A stretch of DNA of 64,000 nucleotides, taken from NCBI GenBank assembly GCA_019722365.1, contig JADFUC010001453.1, positions 2,170,001-2,234,000 of the forward strand, read 5' to 3'. This document shows positions 12,657 to 25,359 of the stretch, piece by piece. A model generated the notes under the pieces. That model had not been told where the DNA came from. It was given only the letters and a program-made list of their open reading frames with translations, and made no database searches. A program made the translations under genes and the position numbers. Within the stretch, counting starts at the first letter, position 1. Each line of letters starts with the position of its first letter. This stretch comes from Lithospermum erythrorhizon (lineage: Eukaryota > Streptophyta > Magnoliopsida > Boraginales > Boraginaceae).

Positions 12657-15332
12657 TCAAACCAAACTATATGGTATAGAGAATTGCCTGAAGTCCAGAC
12701 CAGGTTTCCCAATTAGGTTGCCAGGTACTTGGCCTGTAAGATTATTGTTTTGCAAAAATCTGAAAAATATATCACAACTCGCAAACATGTTAATAGACGG
12801 CCATACAATTTCATGAAAGCAAAGTAGAGTAACCTATGGAGTATGATCACAGGGTTAAATTATTAGATAAGTATAGAACTCACACTCCTCGCAACTTCTC
12901 CATGTTGCCGAGAGATGAGGGAATTTCACCAGTTATCTGATTGTCTTCCAAATGTCTGAGAGAGGAAGAATGGTAAGAAATGGAAAGAATTGTTCATAAA
13001 TAAATGGAAAGAAATATTCATAAAATAACATTATTTGCAAGTATTGTTACTATGATGCCGAGCTTAGACAGAAGTCAAAGAACTAAATCGCGACTTACAA
13101 GATTTCCAATAGCTTCAATGTACTGAAGTCTGGAATAGATCCTTCCAAGTTATTATTTGCAAGATAGCTGAAAACAGAAAAAATTATCTGTGAGCAGCTT
13201 CGAACGTGATGTTTCCACAGAAAATGAAGAACTGATTTCACTTACATCTCACTTAGGCCAGTTAAATCAGCAATACTTGGCGATATGGATCCAGAAAGAC
13301 CCATACCTGTGAGGTTCCTGCAGACAGAAATAATTTGAAATATGAGTTTCAGTTATCTACTTACTGAGGCTTCTAGGTTCAAGGAAATGCAGCACAAGGG
13401 GAACACATGAGAGCAAACACATTAAAGCGTTACAAGAAACAAGACAGGACTCACAAGTTTGTTACACGGATTCGGGGTCCTTCTGAGCAACTAACTCCAG
13501 TCCATGAGTAACCTCGAGGTAAGCAAGGATCACCGGTCCAATCAACTGGAGGGTACACAAAACTCTCTTTCAGTTTTTCCAGAGCAATCACTGCAGAATT
13601 TCACATAAAACACATGAGAAAGATTAATTTAAAGGGAAGAAGGAATATAAAGAGTAATTAATAAAGCACAATTCTGGGTGAATATAGGGCATCTCTCGGA
13701 GGAGGAATAATCAAGGCTACTTCAAAAGAATTCTGTTTTCATAAAAGATAGATTGAAATAATCTGCTTAGCACATCATCTATAACAAGCATAATCATTAC
13801 TAGGAGTAGTGAAATTATCTACAAGTACCATCTCTTGTAAGAGTTCTTCCTCCTAAAGGCAGAATACCGAAAATTTCTCCAGCATTGATCAAGGGACCAA
13901 TTCTTGATCCAGCAGCAGGAGATAAAGTAATATTTGTAAGTCCAGCAAGGGGCCATTGTTTTGCGATTATACTAACTCCATCTGAAGTCATATTAAGATC
14001 ATTATAATACTGTACACCATTAATGTAGACGCTAAACACTCTTGAGCTTCCAGGATCATCAGCGAAGTACAGAGCAATGTAATATGTCGAGTTAGGTATT
14101 GGTTCTGAAGGCCATAGTATCTCCAATTGTTCAGGCTGGTTGACTGAAAGTTGTGTCTGAAACACTTTTAATGGTGGGATGTTCCAGAAACCAGATACCT
14201 CAACATCTCTAATTCTTGATGCAGTAGAATTTATATCTCCGTATGGCTCCCAGTAGCGATCAAATACATCATCTGGATACCTGGGTTCACAGCATCAAAT
14301 ACTCACATTTTAGCTAATTAATACAATATGTTAAAAGAAAACTTCAACAAGTTTATTCACTTTATTGATACTTATTTTTTGACCAAATCATATATGAAAT
14401 CAAAAGGAGCAACAGAAACTTACCTAATGATTGATCCATTATAGCCAAAACTATTCCTCGAAATCAAACTCAAACCAAAACTCGTGAAATCGGTTGAATT
14501 ATACAATGAATCATCCAACAACACGAGTTCTAAGGCCGACATAAAAGGGTCTGAATCTGTATATTGATTAGCAGCCAAGCAAACACTCATTGACTTTCCT
14601 GTAGCCATGAAAACTCCCTCATAATATGAAGTCAAATTCCTAAGATAATCATTAGTTGTATTAACCATGACCCAAAATGTCCCATCAACAATTTGATCAA
14701 ACACAGGTGGATTAACATTTTCATTGACTCCACCATAGAAATAAGTTGTCCTAACCAAGTACTTCCCGGTGCGATAAACTGGTACAACATAGCAGAATTT
14801 CTTGTGTAAATTATTTTCATAAGGAAATGTTCTAACAGTTGATAAAGTTGGATCTTGATATTGTATACTTAAATTCCTAGCAAACCCTGTGGTGATAAAA
14901 TCTTTATCTGATAACCATTTGAGCCCATTGAAATCTGTATCAAATGTTGCCCCACAATCAATCAACCTTCCTGCATCAACAACACAAATAAAAACATCAA
15001 ATCAAATTTCAAAAAACATGCCAACATAAAAAAAAAAGTAAACATTGTTGTCTAAGAATGTAAATATAAACCTTCCTGCATCAAGAACACAAATAAAAGC
15101 ATCAAATCAACTTCAAAAAAACATGCCAACATAAAAATGTAAACATTATTGTCTAAGAATGTAAATTTAAACACCTTCATGCATCAAGAACACAAATAAA
15201 AGCATCAAAACATATTTTAGAAAACAGAACAACATGAAAAGGTAAACTTTATTTACCTCTGAGGGGTTGGGAGATGGCAAGGGTGGAAAAAAGAGAGGGG
15301 AGTAAGAGGTAAAGGAGAAAGGAGATGATCAT
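12657..15332 (-). CDS. Secreted malectin-like domain plus LRR protein (no kinase)
   Basis: Eight exons join in phase: 15332-15257, 14970-14424, 14280-13829, 13590-13455, 13317-13246, 13167-13099, 12955-12884 and 12759-12657, giving 508 residues. Residues 1-19 are a signal peptide ([19 protein letters not shown]). Exons 2-3 encode a malectin-like domain starting LIDCGATF, with the WLSD, YYVALYFAD-like and LINAGEIF blocks. Exon 4 carries the pre-LRR cap [18 protein letters not shown]. Exons 5-7 each hold one 23-24 residue LRR (such as [13 protein letters not shown]) and exon 8 part of a fourth. There is no transmembrane segment or kinase, so the product is probably apoplastic or a co-receptor partner. 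Length, domains and absence of a kinase match the Arabidopsis At3g05990/At1g25570 group as I recall it. The last ~10 residues ([11 protein letters not shown]) are unlike that group and may be altered. The function of the family is largely unknown. Confidence 0.88.
14965..15200. repeat. ~104-bp tandem repeat duplicating a splice acceptor
   Basis: Units start at 14965, 15070 and (partial) 15173, with periods of 105 and 103 bp. Each begins ACCTTC(C/A)TGCATCAA and continues with ACACAAATAAAA(A/G)CATC. The first unit overlaps the exon 2 acceptor of the malectin/LRR gene, so the TGCAG/GAAGG junction is repeated in the intron. Confidence 0.8.
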
Positions 15333-16352
15333 GGTTGATGGAAATGGTCAGAGACGGGGAGGGCGAGGGAAGATGTTAGAGCACTACCATAAAAATCATA
15401 TTGTTCTAATAAAAATCATATTGTTCTAACATATTCAGCATGATACGAGTCTTATGAAATAAAATATTTAATATCATATAAATTATCTTGTATGCTTAAT
15501 ATATTTAATGTGGGACGAGTATTATCGAATAGAATATTTGGTAATAACATGAGATGGAGTATTGAATTGGTGGAGTTGGAAATGGAATTGAATGAGTCGT
15601 TGGATGAGTTGAGCAAGAAAGGAATAGAAAAAGGTGAAGTTGGTGAAGAGAAAAGAATAATGCAAAGCGGGAAATGAATAAGTCAAAGTGATTTTGTAGA
15701 TCAGTTGAATCCTACCAATCATACATTTTTTTTTATTTTGATAATAATCAAAACTATTGGACTATTAATGTTTAGTTGATAAACATAATTTTATAGAAGT
15801 TATCATAGCAATTGTAACATTTAAAAAACTGTTAACATTAATATATTTTTCACCATTAACTTCCATCCATTCCAAAAAATTGCCAAATTTGCTTTTTAGT
15901 AATAATTGCATTTTAAAATATATCATTTTGGCTTTGTGAAATGTTTTATTCTTTACTTTCGAATATTCAACAGATTTTATTTTTCTATTAATTATGATAT
16001 AAAATATAATGATGACAGTTCTTAATTATTGTGTCAAAATATAGATAAAAAGTAATAAAAGAAAAATAATTTGATAATTTGATGAAGTCATAAATTCTAG
16101 AATGCAAAAGTCACATTTTCAATTTAGTTGGACGCACGACAATAATACGGGCTACTTCATCGACTATTCACTATTGTCATACAAAAATACTCCGTATAAA
16201 TTAAAAGTGAGTATAAATCATTACATGAAACATAACTTTTGAATATAAAAAAACTTACATTATTTCAAAACAATAAAAATTACATGAAACATAAATTCGA
16301 AGAACTTGTCCCTGAAAGATCGTTGGCTTGACTAAGAATCTACCATGCATCA
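15333..16352. other. Spacer, no gene seen
   Basis: AT-rich region between the malectin/LRR start and the nicotinamidase relic. It presumably includes the promoter of the former. A short direct repeat, AAAAATCATATTGTTCTAA, occurs twice near 15390-15425. Confidence 0.4.
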
Positions 16353-18386
16353 TCAAGAGAGGCCGCCGTTACTCTCAACACGACAACACCATTCTTCTAA
16401 TGTAGGAGTAGCCACTCCAATTTGCTTCATATCAAATATATTGGCTCACATAAAGGAAATCACATTCGTCGTCACATTAATGTAAAATGTATTAATTCCA
16501 AGTTTCCAACCACTCATATTTCATCATTCTAATTACCCAAAATACTAACATACGGAGTATCATTTAACTTACTTTCTCTCTTTATATATATCAAATTTTG
16601 TGTGAAATGACTACTTTCTGAATTCCAAAGTATACCCATATGTGAGGTAATTGTCAAAATAGACCTTAGTACCTGGCCGCTTACGCCGGCTCGTGTTTTA
16701 GATTTCCAAGGACAAACGATTCTCAGAACGTATATCATGTATTAAATGGCCCCTAAATTACACATTCATTAAATGTTAACGGAGTAAGATAATTTATAGC
16801 CAAAATTGCTAATTTAGATAATACTGAGAAAACATAAATTAGCAAAATTGAAATGATTGATTGTCAAATTAGTTTCTCGACAGTTTCATTTTTGTCAATT
16901 TATATTTTTTCTTAAAATATTATTTAAATTACATTTTTTACCCAAAAAACCTAAATTCTCTTTTTCCATTAACATTTATTAATGGAATAGTTAATTTGAG
17001 GACTCTATCGAAAGACACGATACATACTTACTAAAATTCATTTAAGAGATCAAATACATTTATGACTCAACCTGAATCGAATTTCAATTACTTAATTCAT
17101 TTCGACAATTACCTCCCATACGTCAGTAGATTCCGACACTTAACTTAAATAAGATCAATGTAGCTTATCATTATTAATATTTTTCCTGCTTTCAAAATAG
17201 ACGGCCGCTTAAACGAAGTTTTTATTAAGAACAAGAAAAGATACACGTGATCAGAAAACTATATCAGAAATGTAAAGTTTCATACGTGATCAGAAAGATA
17301 TTAAAATATAACAATCAACTATCATGAAAAATAAATTTTTCTAAACGATCATTTATTTAGACGGATTTTTAAAATCTATCATTTATTTTCGGTATTTGTT
17401 TAATATATCCATCTTGCTGGATGTATACATGACTAATTGTGAAGGCCTTTTAAGAACTAGTGTAAGTTATTGGACGCAGTATATTTCTACCCATTAAAAT
17501 TTGACTATTGGTGAATTGAAGGAAATGTTTATGATTATGACAAGATATTTTTTAATTTGTTAAACCACAATAAAATGCACAACTTCCGTACCATTGTGTA
17601 CATCATATGAAGCGGCGGCAGTTCCATCCACAATCACAATAACAGACTTGTAATCCAATGATATAGCATCAAAAGCACTCTGCCTTATGCAATTTTATTT
17701 GAACACCTGCATGTATGTATCTATATATAAGCCAATGACAACATACAAACGAATTACTACACTAACATATGATCTTACACCTAGAACACTTGTTAATAAC
17801 CAACATTTTATTGGTATCTTTTGGTTGATGGAAAATAATCATTTCATGAATTTAATATTGTTAACAATTTATATTATACTTATATAAATTCACGACAAGT
17901 GTTCGTTTAAATATTCAATCAAACCATTTCATGATTTTAAAAATAATTGAGACATATCAAATTGAGCACAAAATGTAACAAATAATTCACATTTCTTCGA
18001 CTTATTGTTAAAATATATTCACCTAACTTTTTATTCTACAAATTTTCACAATAAAACCAAAATAAATGCAATATTTCAATACTTAGACAAGTGATTCACA
18101 TATAAAATTATTAACTGAATAATCCCAAGTCCACACAGATACCATAATTACCTGTTAAGACCAAACTATTAATCCCAAGACCGTGAAGGTAAGAGTGAAG
18201 ATGGGTATTAAAAAAATCACTAAAACGTGTCTTCACCAACTTATAATCTTCCTCCTTAATTGTAAGCCCATCAACCATTTCTGCACCCACACTACCTTTA
18301 GTTGCTGGCTTTGGTTGGCCACTGGAAAACCAATGCCTGCGAATTAGTTCCACATCTCTGCCTAAAGGGTCATTCTCACGGACAAC
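16353..18386 (-). pseudogene. Nicotinamidase/isochorismatase-family pseudogene
   Basis: Three exons of a cysteine-hydrolase of the plant nicotinamidase family (nearest, from memory, At3g16190) can be read. Exon A, 18386-18152, gives VVRENDPLGRDVELIRRH, GAEMVDGL, DYKLVKTRFSDFF and INSLVLTG. Exon B, 17706-17592, gives the conserved NCIRQSAFDA and VIVIVDGTAAAS. Exon C, 16444-16353, gives ANIFDMKQIGVATPTLEEW and a stop. Phases of A/B and B/C fit GT..AG introns. Two defects mark it as dead. The first exon, which carries the DMQ(N/K)DF active-site aspartate, is not found upstream. Between GVQ and NCIRQ, where relatives have a TP pair, two bases are missing, so the catalytic-cysteine segment is out of frame. 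Intact relatives hydrolyse nicotinamide or similar amides. A missed distant exon 1 is possible but would not cure the frameshift. Confidence 0.8.
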
Positions 18387-18477
18387 CTAACAAACCATCA
18401 TTTACATTGTTCAAATTAGCAGCAACTACTTAGCAACTACTTACCTATATTATTTGAGACTAAATCAGCCATTAATT

Positions 18478-18727
18478 ATTACTCCTCCGATTTTTTACTG
18501 GTCGCTTTTAACAAAAAAAAAATTATCTAATAATTTCAAGATAATAAATAAGACTTTTACATTTTCAATATACTTTTTAGTCTATTTTTCTCTTTAAATT
18601 AACAATCAACCAATAATATTATTTCAATTAATTGGCTATTTTACATTTCTAACGCACTTCATTTCTATTTTAATACTATCTACGCATAAACGACTAAAAC
18701 GACAATTATAAAATACGAGGAAATATT
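18478..18727. mobile_element. Stowaway-like MITE (degenerate)
   Basis: The left end TATTACTCCTCCGATTTTTT and the right end, read in reverse as TAATATTTCCTCGTATTTTA, are imperfect inverted repeats about 35 bp long around an AT-rich core of ~180 bp. It lies just upstream of the nicotinamidase relic. Confidence 0.5.
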
Positions 18728-21700
18728 AATTTATGGACTGATAATTTAATCAAACTTTGGATTTGTTGAACTAAATAAATTTAGCTAGCTCATACTAACG
18801 TAATCAATCTTACTAGCTTTGATACAAGTAGTACGTGAATGCCGCTCATCAAGTAATAATCAAGCCATTATATTTTTTCCATTCCACCCATTGATTCATC
18901 AAAAGCATACCATATCGACAGCTTAGTTGACCGTTTATCTCGGCCAGCTTAAACTATTTGTCACATTGTTCTATAATTATTTTTTCAAGAATCATTTTAG
19001 CAACCTTTCTTAAAACAAGGAGTTTTATAATTTAAAAAAATTTAACCATAACAAAAAATTATTATGAAATTTTTAACAAAAAAAATAAAATATAAATGAA
19101 TATTAAGATAAACAAACCCCACCCCTACCTTCACCCCTATCCCAGCTCCATTCACCAATAACCAAAAAGTACCATTCATCCCCATCTTCCCCTACCCATC
19201 GATTCACCTCCTTTTCCATCTCCAGCACAACCTTCTATCACCTATCTTCATTCCCAACCATCACCACATTCATAACCATAACCAACCACCACCATTCTCC
19301 AATGGTCTCATTAACCTACTATAAACAATGAAAGATTTGATTTTTATTAAAGTAGAAATAGTTAAAAATTCATAATAACAAATTACCATATAAAACTTTC
19401 AATTGACAACAATAACTCACAACAACAATCATGAAATAATAGGAGGGGGAGGGGACGACAGCTAGCAAATAGAGAACAAAGATGGCTCCAATGGCTGCAC
19501 TACTTTCTCTAAAGCAATAATAGAGAATAGAGAAGACCATCAGGCAACAAAACAAGATTCAGAACGACATCAACTTTGCTTTGGGCAATGGCTGGAGGTT
19601 CGACCCTTTTGAAATTGAAGACATAATCATGGTTTCAAAGTCTACCAGAGTTATATTCCTTGTAAATATGGGAGATTGAAACTCTACAATGGTACAAGTC
19701 GACCTCATCGCCGTCGTCGGAATCCTCATCCCAGATGTAAAAGTCGTCGTCATCGTCGTGCAACGATTTGGTATGGAGTTGGGTAACCGATTGGGGTTGG
19801 AGGAGATGGTAGGTGGGGACTGGGGAGTATACGGGATGAGGGTACTGGGGGTCGGTCTGTTTGGGGGGAAGGGGTTTGCTCTCTCCTTAACACACTATAT
19901 ACCAACTGCCCAATTCGATTATATATACTCAAAAGCTCAGATGCATTCGAAAGAGATACGTAGCCTACGCCTCTCTCATAATTTTTACTCATAATTCTTG
20001 ACTTTTGAAGTTAGATAATTCTCTTATATCTCACCACTCTAGCCGCCTCCCCCAAAATTATTTTCTTCCACTTGCTTCTGCCGCTTTTAATCGCTCTAAG
20101 AAACCACGTAGTGAGCCGGCCACTACCTACAAGTGACATTTGTAGACATGCCCTGTTGTGTGATAATGGCCTCATTCATTTCATTTCATTAATATTAATC
20201 CGTATTAAACGTATACACTTCAGAATTCATTTATTATTTCAGATAATTCAGAAAGATCTTAAGATCGTGATCCTGTTAGCTTAAAACTAATTGTGAGGCG
20301 AATATAAAACAATTCCCTAACACCTACTGCCTCCTACTCCCCACCACTGCCCCCCCACACCTCATGTAATTCACATCAATTATCCCCTTGTTTTTTTATT
20401 AAAAAAAAAACCTCCTTAATCTCACCACCAACCCCGACCTCCCCTTAAAAGATAATCACGAGATCGATATCAAGTTACCACAACCAAACAAATCATCAAT
20501 AAACGATAATATAAAATCCATCTAGGTGTTGCCAAAGATCTTTCTCTATACAGTAGCATATATTTTGATATCTAGCATTGAACCTTAAATACATATGCAA
20601 GTATGTCCTCTGACAATTCATACAGTGGTCAAATATTAGCACTACTGGTTTTATATTTTCAAATCTAGTGCTTTCAAATCTAGTTCAGGCTAATCACGAT
20701 CTTCAAGGTCCAGACAACACGAATCATGCTCAAATATGCATTTTCAATCAATTTTGGTTTATTAATTGGGTTCAATTTTGATTCATTAATTGAGTCTTAT
20801 TTCTTTCAATTATTTGATAATTTTGGTGACGCCGATTTTATTGGGTTCACTTGAGTTTGTAATTATTTTGTCAATTTGTCCACCGGCTTCGACTACATGC
20901 GCGATGCCGCTGATGTTGATCTTCGAACTAACCTACCACAACAAAGTTGGTCAAGAACCTCTATTTTTTATCTTCAAACCACCACAAACAACAAACTAAG
21001 ATTGTCAATGATATGTTGAATTAGTAAAGTTGGTCAACAAAAGCATCAGCCTCACTTCTTTTGCATCACTATAGCCGGCCTATTTCTTAATTTGATCCAA
21101 ATTACGCTAAATTAATTATGTTGATAATGATAAATTTTGATTTAATTCTGGCTCACAAAGCCAATTGTTGTAAGGTAAAAGAGGTCGATGTATGAGCACG
21201 GTTGGTCGCCAACATCTTCGAGGGTAGTTGACAAGGCCAAGAAGCAAAGCAAGCAGATGCCAAGAAAAGCAAGGCTTGGCCAAAATTTAAAATGAAGGGA
21301 TGTGAATGTAGCATGCCAAGCAGTTAAAAAGCTGGTATTCTTCTATTTTACTCATAAAATGCGTCTACACTTTTGGCCATTGCTAGAAGAAAAATAATCA
21401 TTTCTGCTGTAAAACGATAAGATGGGGACTCAGTACCATGCATCGAAAAAGCAATGTATAATATAGACCAACTAAAATTATGCTTATAATATGCGACTAA
21501 ATAGATAAGAGTTTTAAATTATTTTATTGTAACTTTGGGGCTTATGAACAATTATATTTTTAAATCCACTAAGTGACTAAGATACATTGCGTAACTTGGG
21601 TTGTAAGTTGTATCACTTGTATGTATGGATTTTAGGGAGTTTTCCTTGCACTCATGATGGAACCTATAAATCTTGTAATTTTCTGATATGATTCGATAGT

Positions 21701-21801
21701 TTGGCATAATGACTACATTGTTTTTACTTGATACCATCCAGAATTATTACCATCCATAAAAGGGCCTTTCTACTCTATATATATCATCAAATATAGAGTA
21801 T
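18728..21801. other. Spacer with C-rich tracts, no gene recognised
   Basis: Strongly C-rich, purine-poor stretches lie at about 19110-19310 and 20320-20460. Around 19560-19800 the minus strand has an acidic reading (DDDDDFYIWDEDSDDGDE) ending after 41 codons; I could not connect it to any family or to other exons. No gene is supported. Confidence 0.35.
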
Positions 21802-21811
21802 AATTTCAAAG

Positions 21812-22424
21812 TAATGCCAGAGCAGTTTTCATTCTGCCAGAGCAAAAAATTATTTTATCACATGTTTACCCTTTAGCCTAATAACACTAAAAACACACAA
21901 TGAATGCATTTCTTCAGTAAGCCCTGATACAGATAATGCTTTTCGTATTGTAGTTATGCAATTCACTACATCACATTGATTTATCCATATTGATATGAAG
22001 TTCTGCTACTCTCAACCATCTAATTAAGTATTCTCATTATTATCCACATGTTATATCAAGAACCCAAATACAATTTGAACTTCCTTAGTGAAGAAATAAG
22101 AGAACAGAAAACATGTTGGCTTGTGAAAATCAATTGAGTATTGAAAATCTATCGTATGAATATTACATGGATGTTGAGTTGTTGACTTTGGGATCCTACT
22201 GATATGAGGCACCATAATATAGAATAAATTAGACATTGATATTTGCTTCTTGGTTTGGTTTTTACTTTGTGAGACTTCTTGTTTGAGAGTTAGAAGATGA
22301 AGATAATGATGTGTTTAAGATGAGCGAAAGACATAATCAAACAATACTTTATCAAGAGTAATGTCGACAATTAGTTCATTTTCACTCTGGCAGAATGAAA
22401 ATTGCTCTGGCATTATCGCTAGCG
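21812..22424. mobile_element. Non-autonomous Mutator-like element (MULE-MITE)
   Basis: A 32-bp inverted repeat, beginning TAATGCCAGAGCAGTTTTC at 21812-21843 and mirrored with two mismatches at 22384-22415, bounds an AT-rich core without a recognisable ORF. The 10-base AATTTCAAAG occurs directly before it (21802-21811) and after it (22425-22434). A 9-11 bp duplication is typical of Mutator-like elements. The right end has nine extra bases (TCGCTAGCG) beyond the inverted repeat, so the left tip may have lost a few bases. Confidence 0.75.
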
Positions 22425-22632
22425 AATTTCAAAGGGTAAAATTGGTTTTATTATGTCAAGTCCAATAGAGAGAAATGGCATGTTCACCCCACCAGGGAAG
22501 TCTAGGTGATGATACAAGAGAAAATTATTGGATATATCTGAAACAAGAAAAAACTATGGCAGTTCTTGATCCCATACAGCATGGACAACTGCAGGAACGC
22601 TCGGAGGAGAATATGGGAAAGTAGAAACCACC

Positions 22633-25359
22633 TTAGATCTGTCCCAATATGTGATGTCCACCGGAGACTTCAAACTCGGACGGAACTTTTTCAACATTGA
22701 GAACTTTGACCTTCCCATCTTCCACAAATGCTGACCACCTGTTGGAAAAACAAATTAATAACGTCGGAACCTGGAGAAAAAATGTACACATAGATATTCA
22801 CATACAACTTCAAGGTTTAAACTTGACAAACCTATGAGAGCGATGCCCAAGCAAAGCAGAAGTGAGATCTACAGATAGATCTAAACTCTTGTGGAAGCTC
22901 CCATCGAAGTCACCATAAAATTCAATCTGTGTGAATGGAAGAAGATAAAGTACACAATTTAGTTACATGAGCTCAAATGCAATTCTCATCAGGTAGAGAG
23001 ACAAGCAAATACCAAGCAACAAACTTTAAGGAGATGGTGACCTTTGATAGGATGCATTAGAGACGGAAAAAAGTGACAAACCATTTCACCAACCAAAATC
23101 CAAGAACAGGCAGAACATATCACTCGTTAATTTATTAGTTTGACATGCCCCTCAAATTCTCAATTGATAAAATTGTGAGGGGTTTTGCAGTTTTGCTTCA
23201 TGGTTTTTAGAGTAATGGTTAGAAAAACACGACGACCAATAGTGAGCAGTGACAGGTCAAATGAAAAGAATGCAGATTAACACAATCTATAAAGCAGGTA
23301 TCTAATTATTTGGAAATATTCGGATTCTGATAAATGAGTATATGACATGAGAACATAGAAGCAACACAGAAATTTATATATCATCACAAGAAAATATAAC
23401 ATATATCCTTAAAGGCCTCTTTTGCTTGAAGTAAAAAACCAAGACGCAACAAATCTAGAATTAAAGCATTTTCTTTGTCCCTATGGAAGTATTATTTTCT
23501 GATGGGTTACTTACCACTTCTTTTGCTTGAAGCTTTTCAGCCCATCCATTCATAACATATGGATCATTCACGGAAACACATATCACTAAATCAACTCCTT
23601 TGGACTTGAACTTCTGAATATTATCCTTGTAACTTGGGACGTGCTTGGCTGAACAAACCCCAGTGAATGCGCCCTGAGAAATGGTAAATCGAGCTCCATT
23701 AACTATATAAAGAAATAACATCCATCATCAAAAAATATATTACCACGTTCTACAGATAAGCCATGAAAACCGAATTAGTTCACTGCAGTTTATGAATTAT
23801 CAATATCTCCTTTTGACATGTATTAACACAATTACCAGTAAGTTGTGCTCTATAAAAAAGGCATGCCGTCTCTAACAGACTGCAGTATATATTGATGAAA
23901 GTGTGGCAAAGGAAGACCAGAATGTCTCTACTAGTTCATAAGCTTATTGACGATTTTACTAACTAATACTCCGTACTATCTTAAGTTAAACATCAATAAC
24001 TTCAGTAAACTCAAATTCACATGTAAATGCGTTTATATAAAACAAATCATTCAAAACAAATACCCAATACAAATCTTTGTGCCAGAAACTCAGAAATAGA
24101 TCCATAAGGGAATTTATACACGAAAATACAAAACCTCAGAAACTTATATGCAAATTGAAATGACAACATGAATAATACATTAACAATGAAAAAACTCTAC
24201 ATTTGGCCGCTACTTAGTGGGTCAACGATTGTATTTGATCATTCATCAAGAAAGCTTTTGCAAAAATGCGAACATATATTTACAATTATATACCAACACT
24301 AGCACAAGCGTGTTATTATTGGACTCGCACCATCTAAAAGAACTTTATTAATCCTATTCTTATCTTGCACACCAATTTTGACTATATTTCTAAATAAATA
24401 AGCTTGATTATATTAATCGAGAAAACGAGCACTCTTGGTAACCAATTGAGTAACAAATGACTCAGGATACACGAATAACAAGCAAACACAAACATCAATA
24501 TCAACATGCCCCAACACCTATGAAGAGGCTCCCGCATAACAAGCACACATGAGAAATTTAATTCAAACAACAAAACATAAATTTTTTACTTACAGGAAGC
24601 CCAAAGATGACAACCTTTTTACCCTGAAACAACAACAAATAATTCAAAACAAATAATAAGATATCGAAAGTACCAATTTAGTTAGAACAAGACTAAATAT
24701 TAAAATCCTAAACCCTGTAAATGAAAAAATTAATTCACAAATTAAAAAAAAATCCAAATATAATATACTGCCTCCATCCCAAAAAGACTTGCTACTATGA
24801 TTTTCAATGGTCAAGTTTCAAAAACATTTTGAGTCAAAATTATCATTTGAACACTACCTCCTATTCATTGAAGTTTTCATTTTTCCGTATCAAACATCTG
24901 ACCATCTATTTTTTATTTTATTTTATTTTCACAAATATATAAATTAATTGATGATAAACTAATCACACAAAAAACCGAAAACGTCAATTAATTAGAAAAT
25001 AATAAAAAATTAAAAATACTATACCTTTACATATACTATAAAAAGTCAACTATGAAATAGTATAATTAGAAGATTTGATTAGAAAATACTATAAAAAAGT
25101 GAAGTATGATAATTGATTTTGGGACAGATGGTATTATTATTATTATAACCTTGAATAAGTCTTTGAGAGAGGTGGTGGAGAAGTTAGAGGAGACGCCTTC
25201 ATCCCAAGTGCGGGCTTTCTGGAGGGAAACATTTGGAGCAGCTGAGACCAAATCACTTCCGACACCAACTGATGCAAACCTCCTCGTACTCAACAATGTT
25301 TTGCTTTTGTTTGCTAATGATGTCAAAATGTTTGTCCGATTCAACATTGCAGCCGCCAT
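22633..25359 (-). CDS. Mitochondrial type II peroxiredoxin (PRXIIF)
   Basis: Five exons join in phase (25359-25150, 24623-24594, 23673-23515, 22926-22832, 22738-22633) to a 199-residue protein; Arabidopsis PRXIIF is about 201. Residues 1-29 are an Arg/Ser/Leu-rich presequence ([10 protein letters not shown]...LLSTRRFAS) typical of mitochondrial import. The mature part runs from SAAPNVSLQKARTWDEGVSS to HHILGQI. GAFTGVCS holds the peroxidatic Cys87, and LVICVSVNDPY holds Cys112, the resolving cysteine, 25 residues later as in PRXIIF. The enzyme reduces hydrogen peroxide and alkyl hydroperoxides in the matrix using thioredoxin or glutaredoxin. All key residues are intact. The kinase gene upstream on the same strand reads into its first exon. 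Confidence 0.93.

Noticed and set aside
16187..16560. ATACTCCGTA at 16187 and TACGGAGTAT near 16551 as inverted ends of one MITE
   Set aside because: The interval contains the last exon of the nicotinamidase relic and the inverted match does not extend beyond about ten bases.
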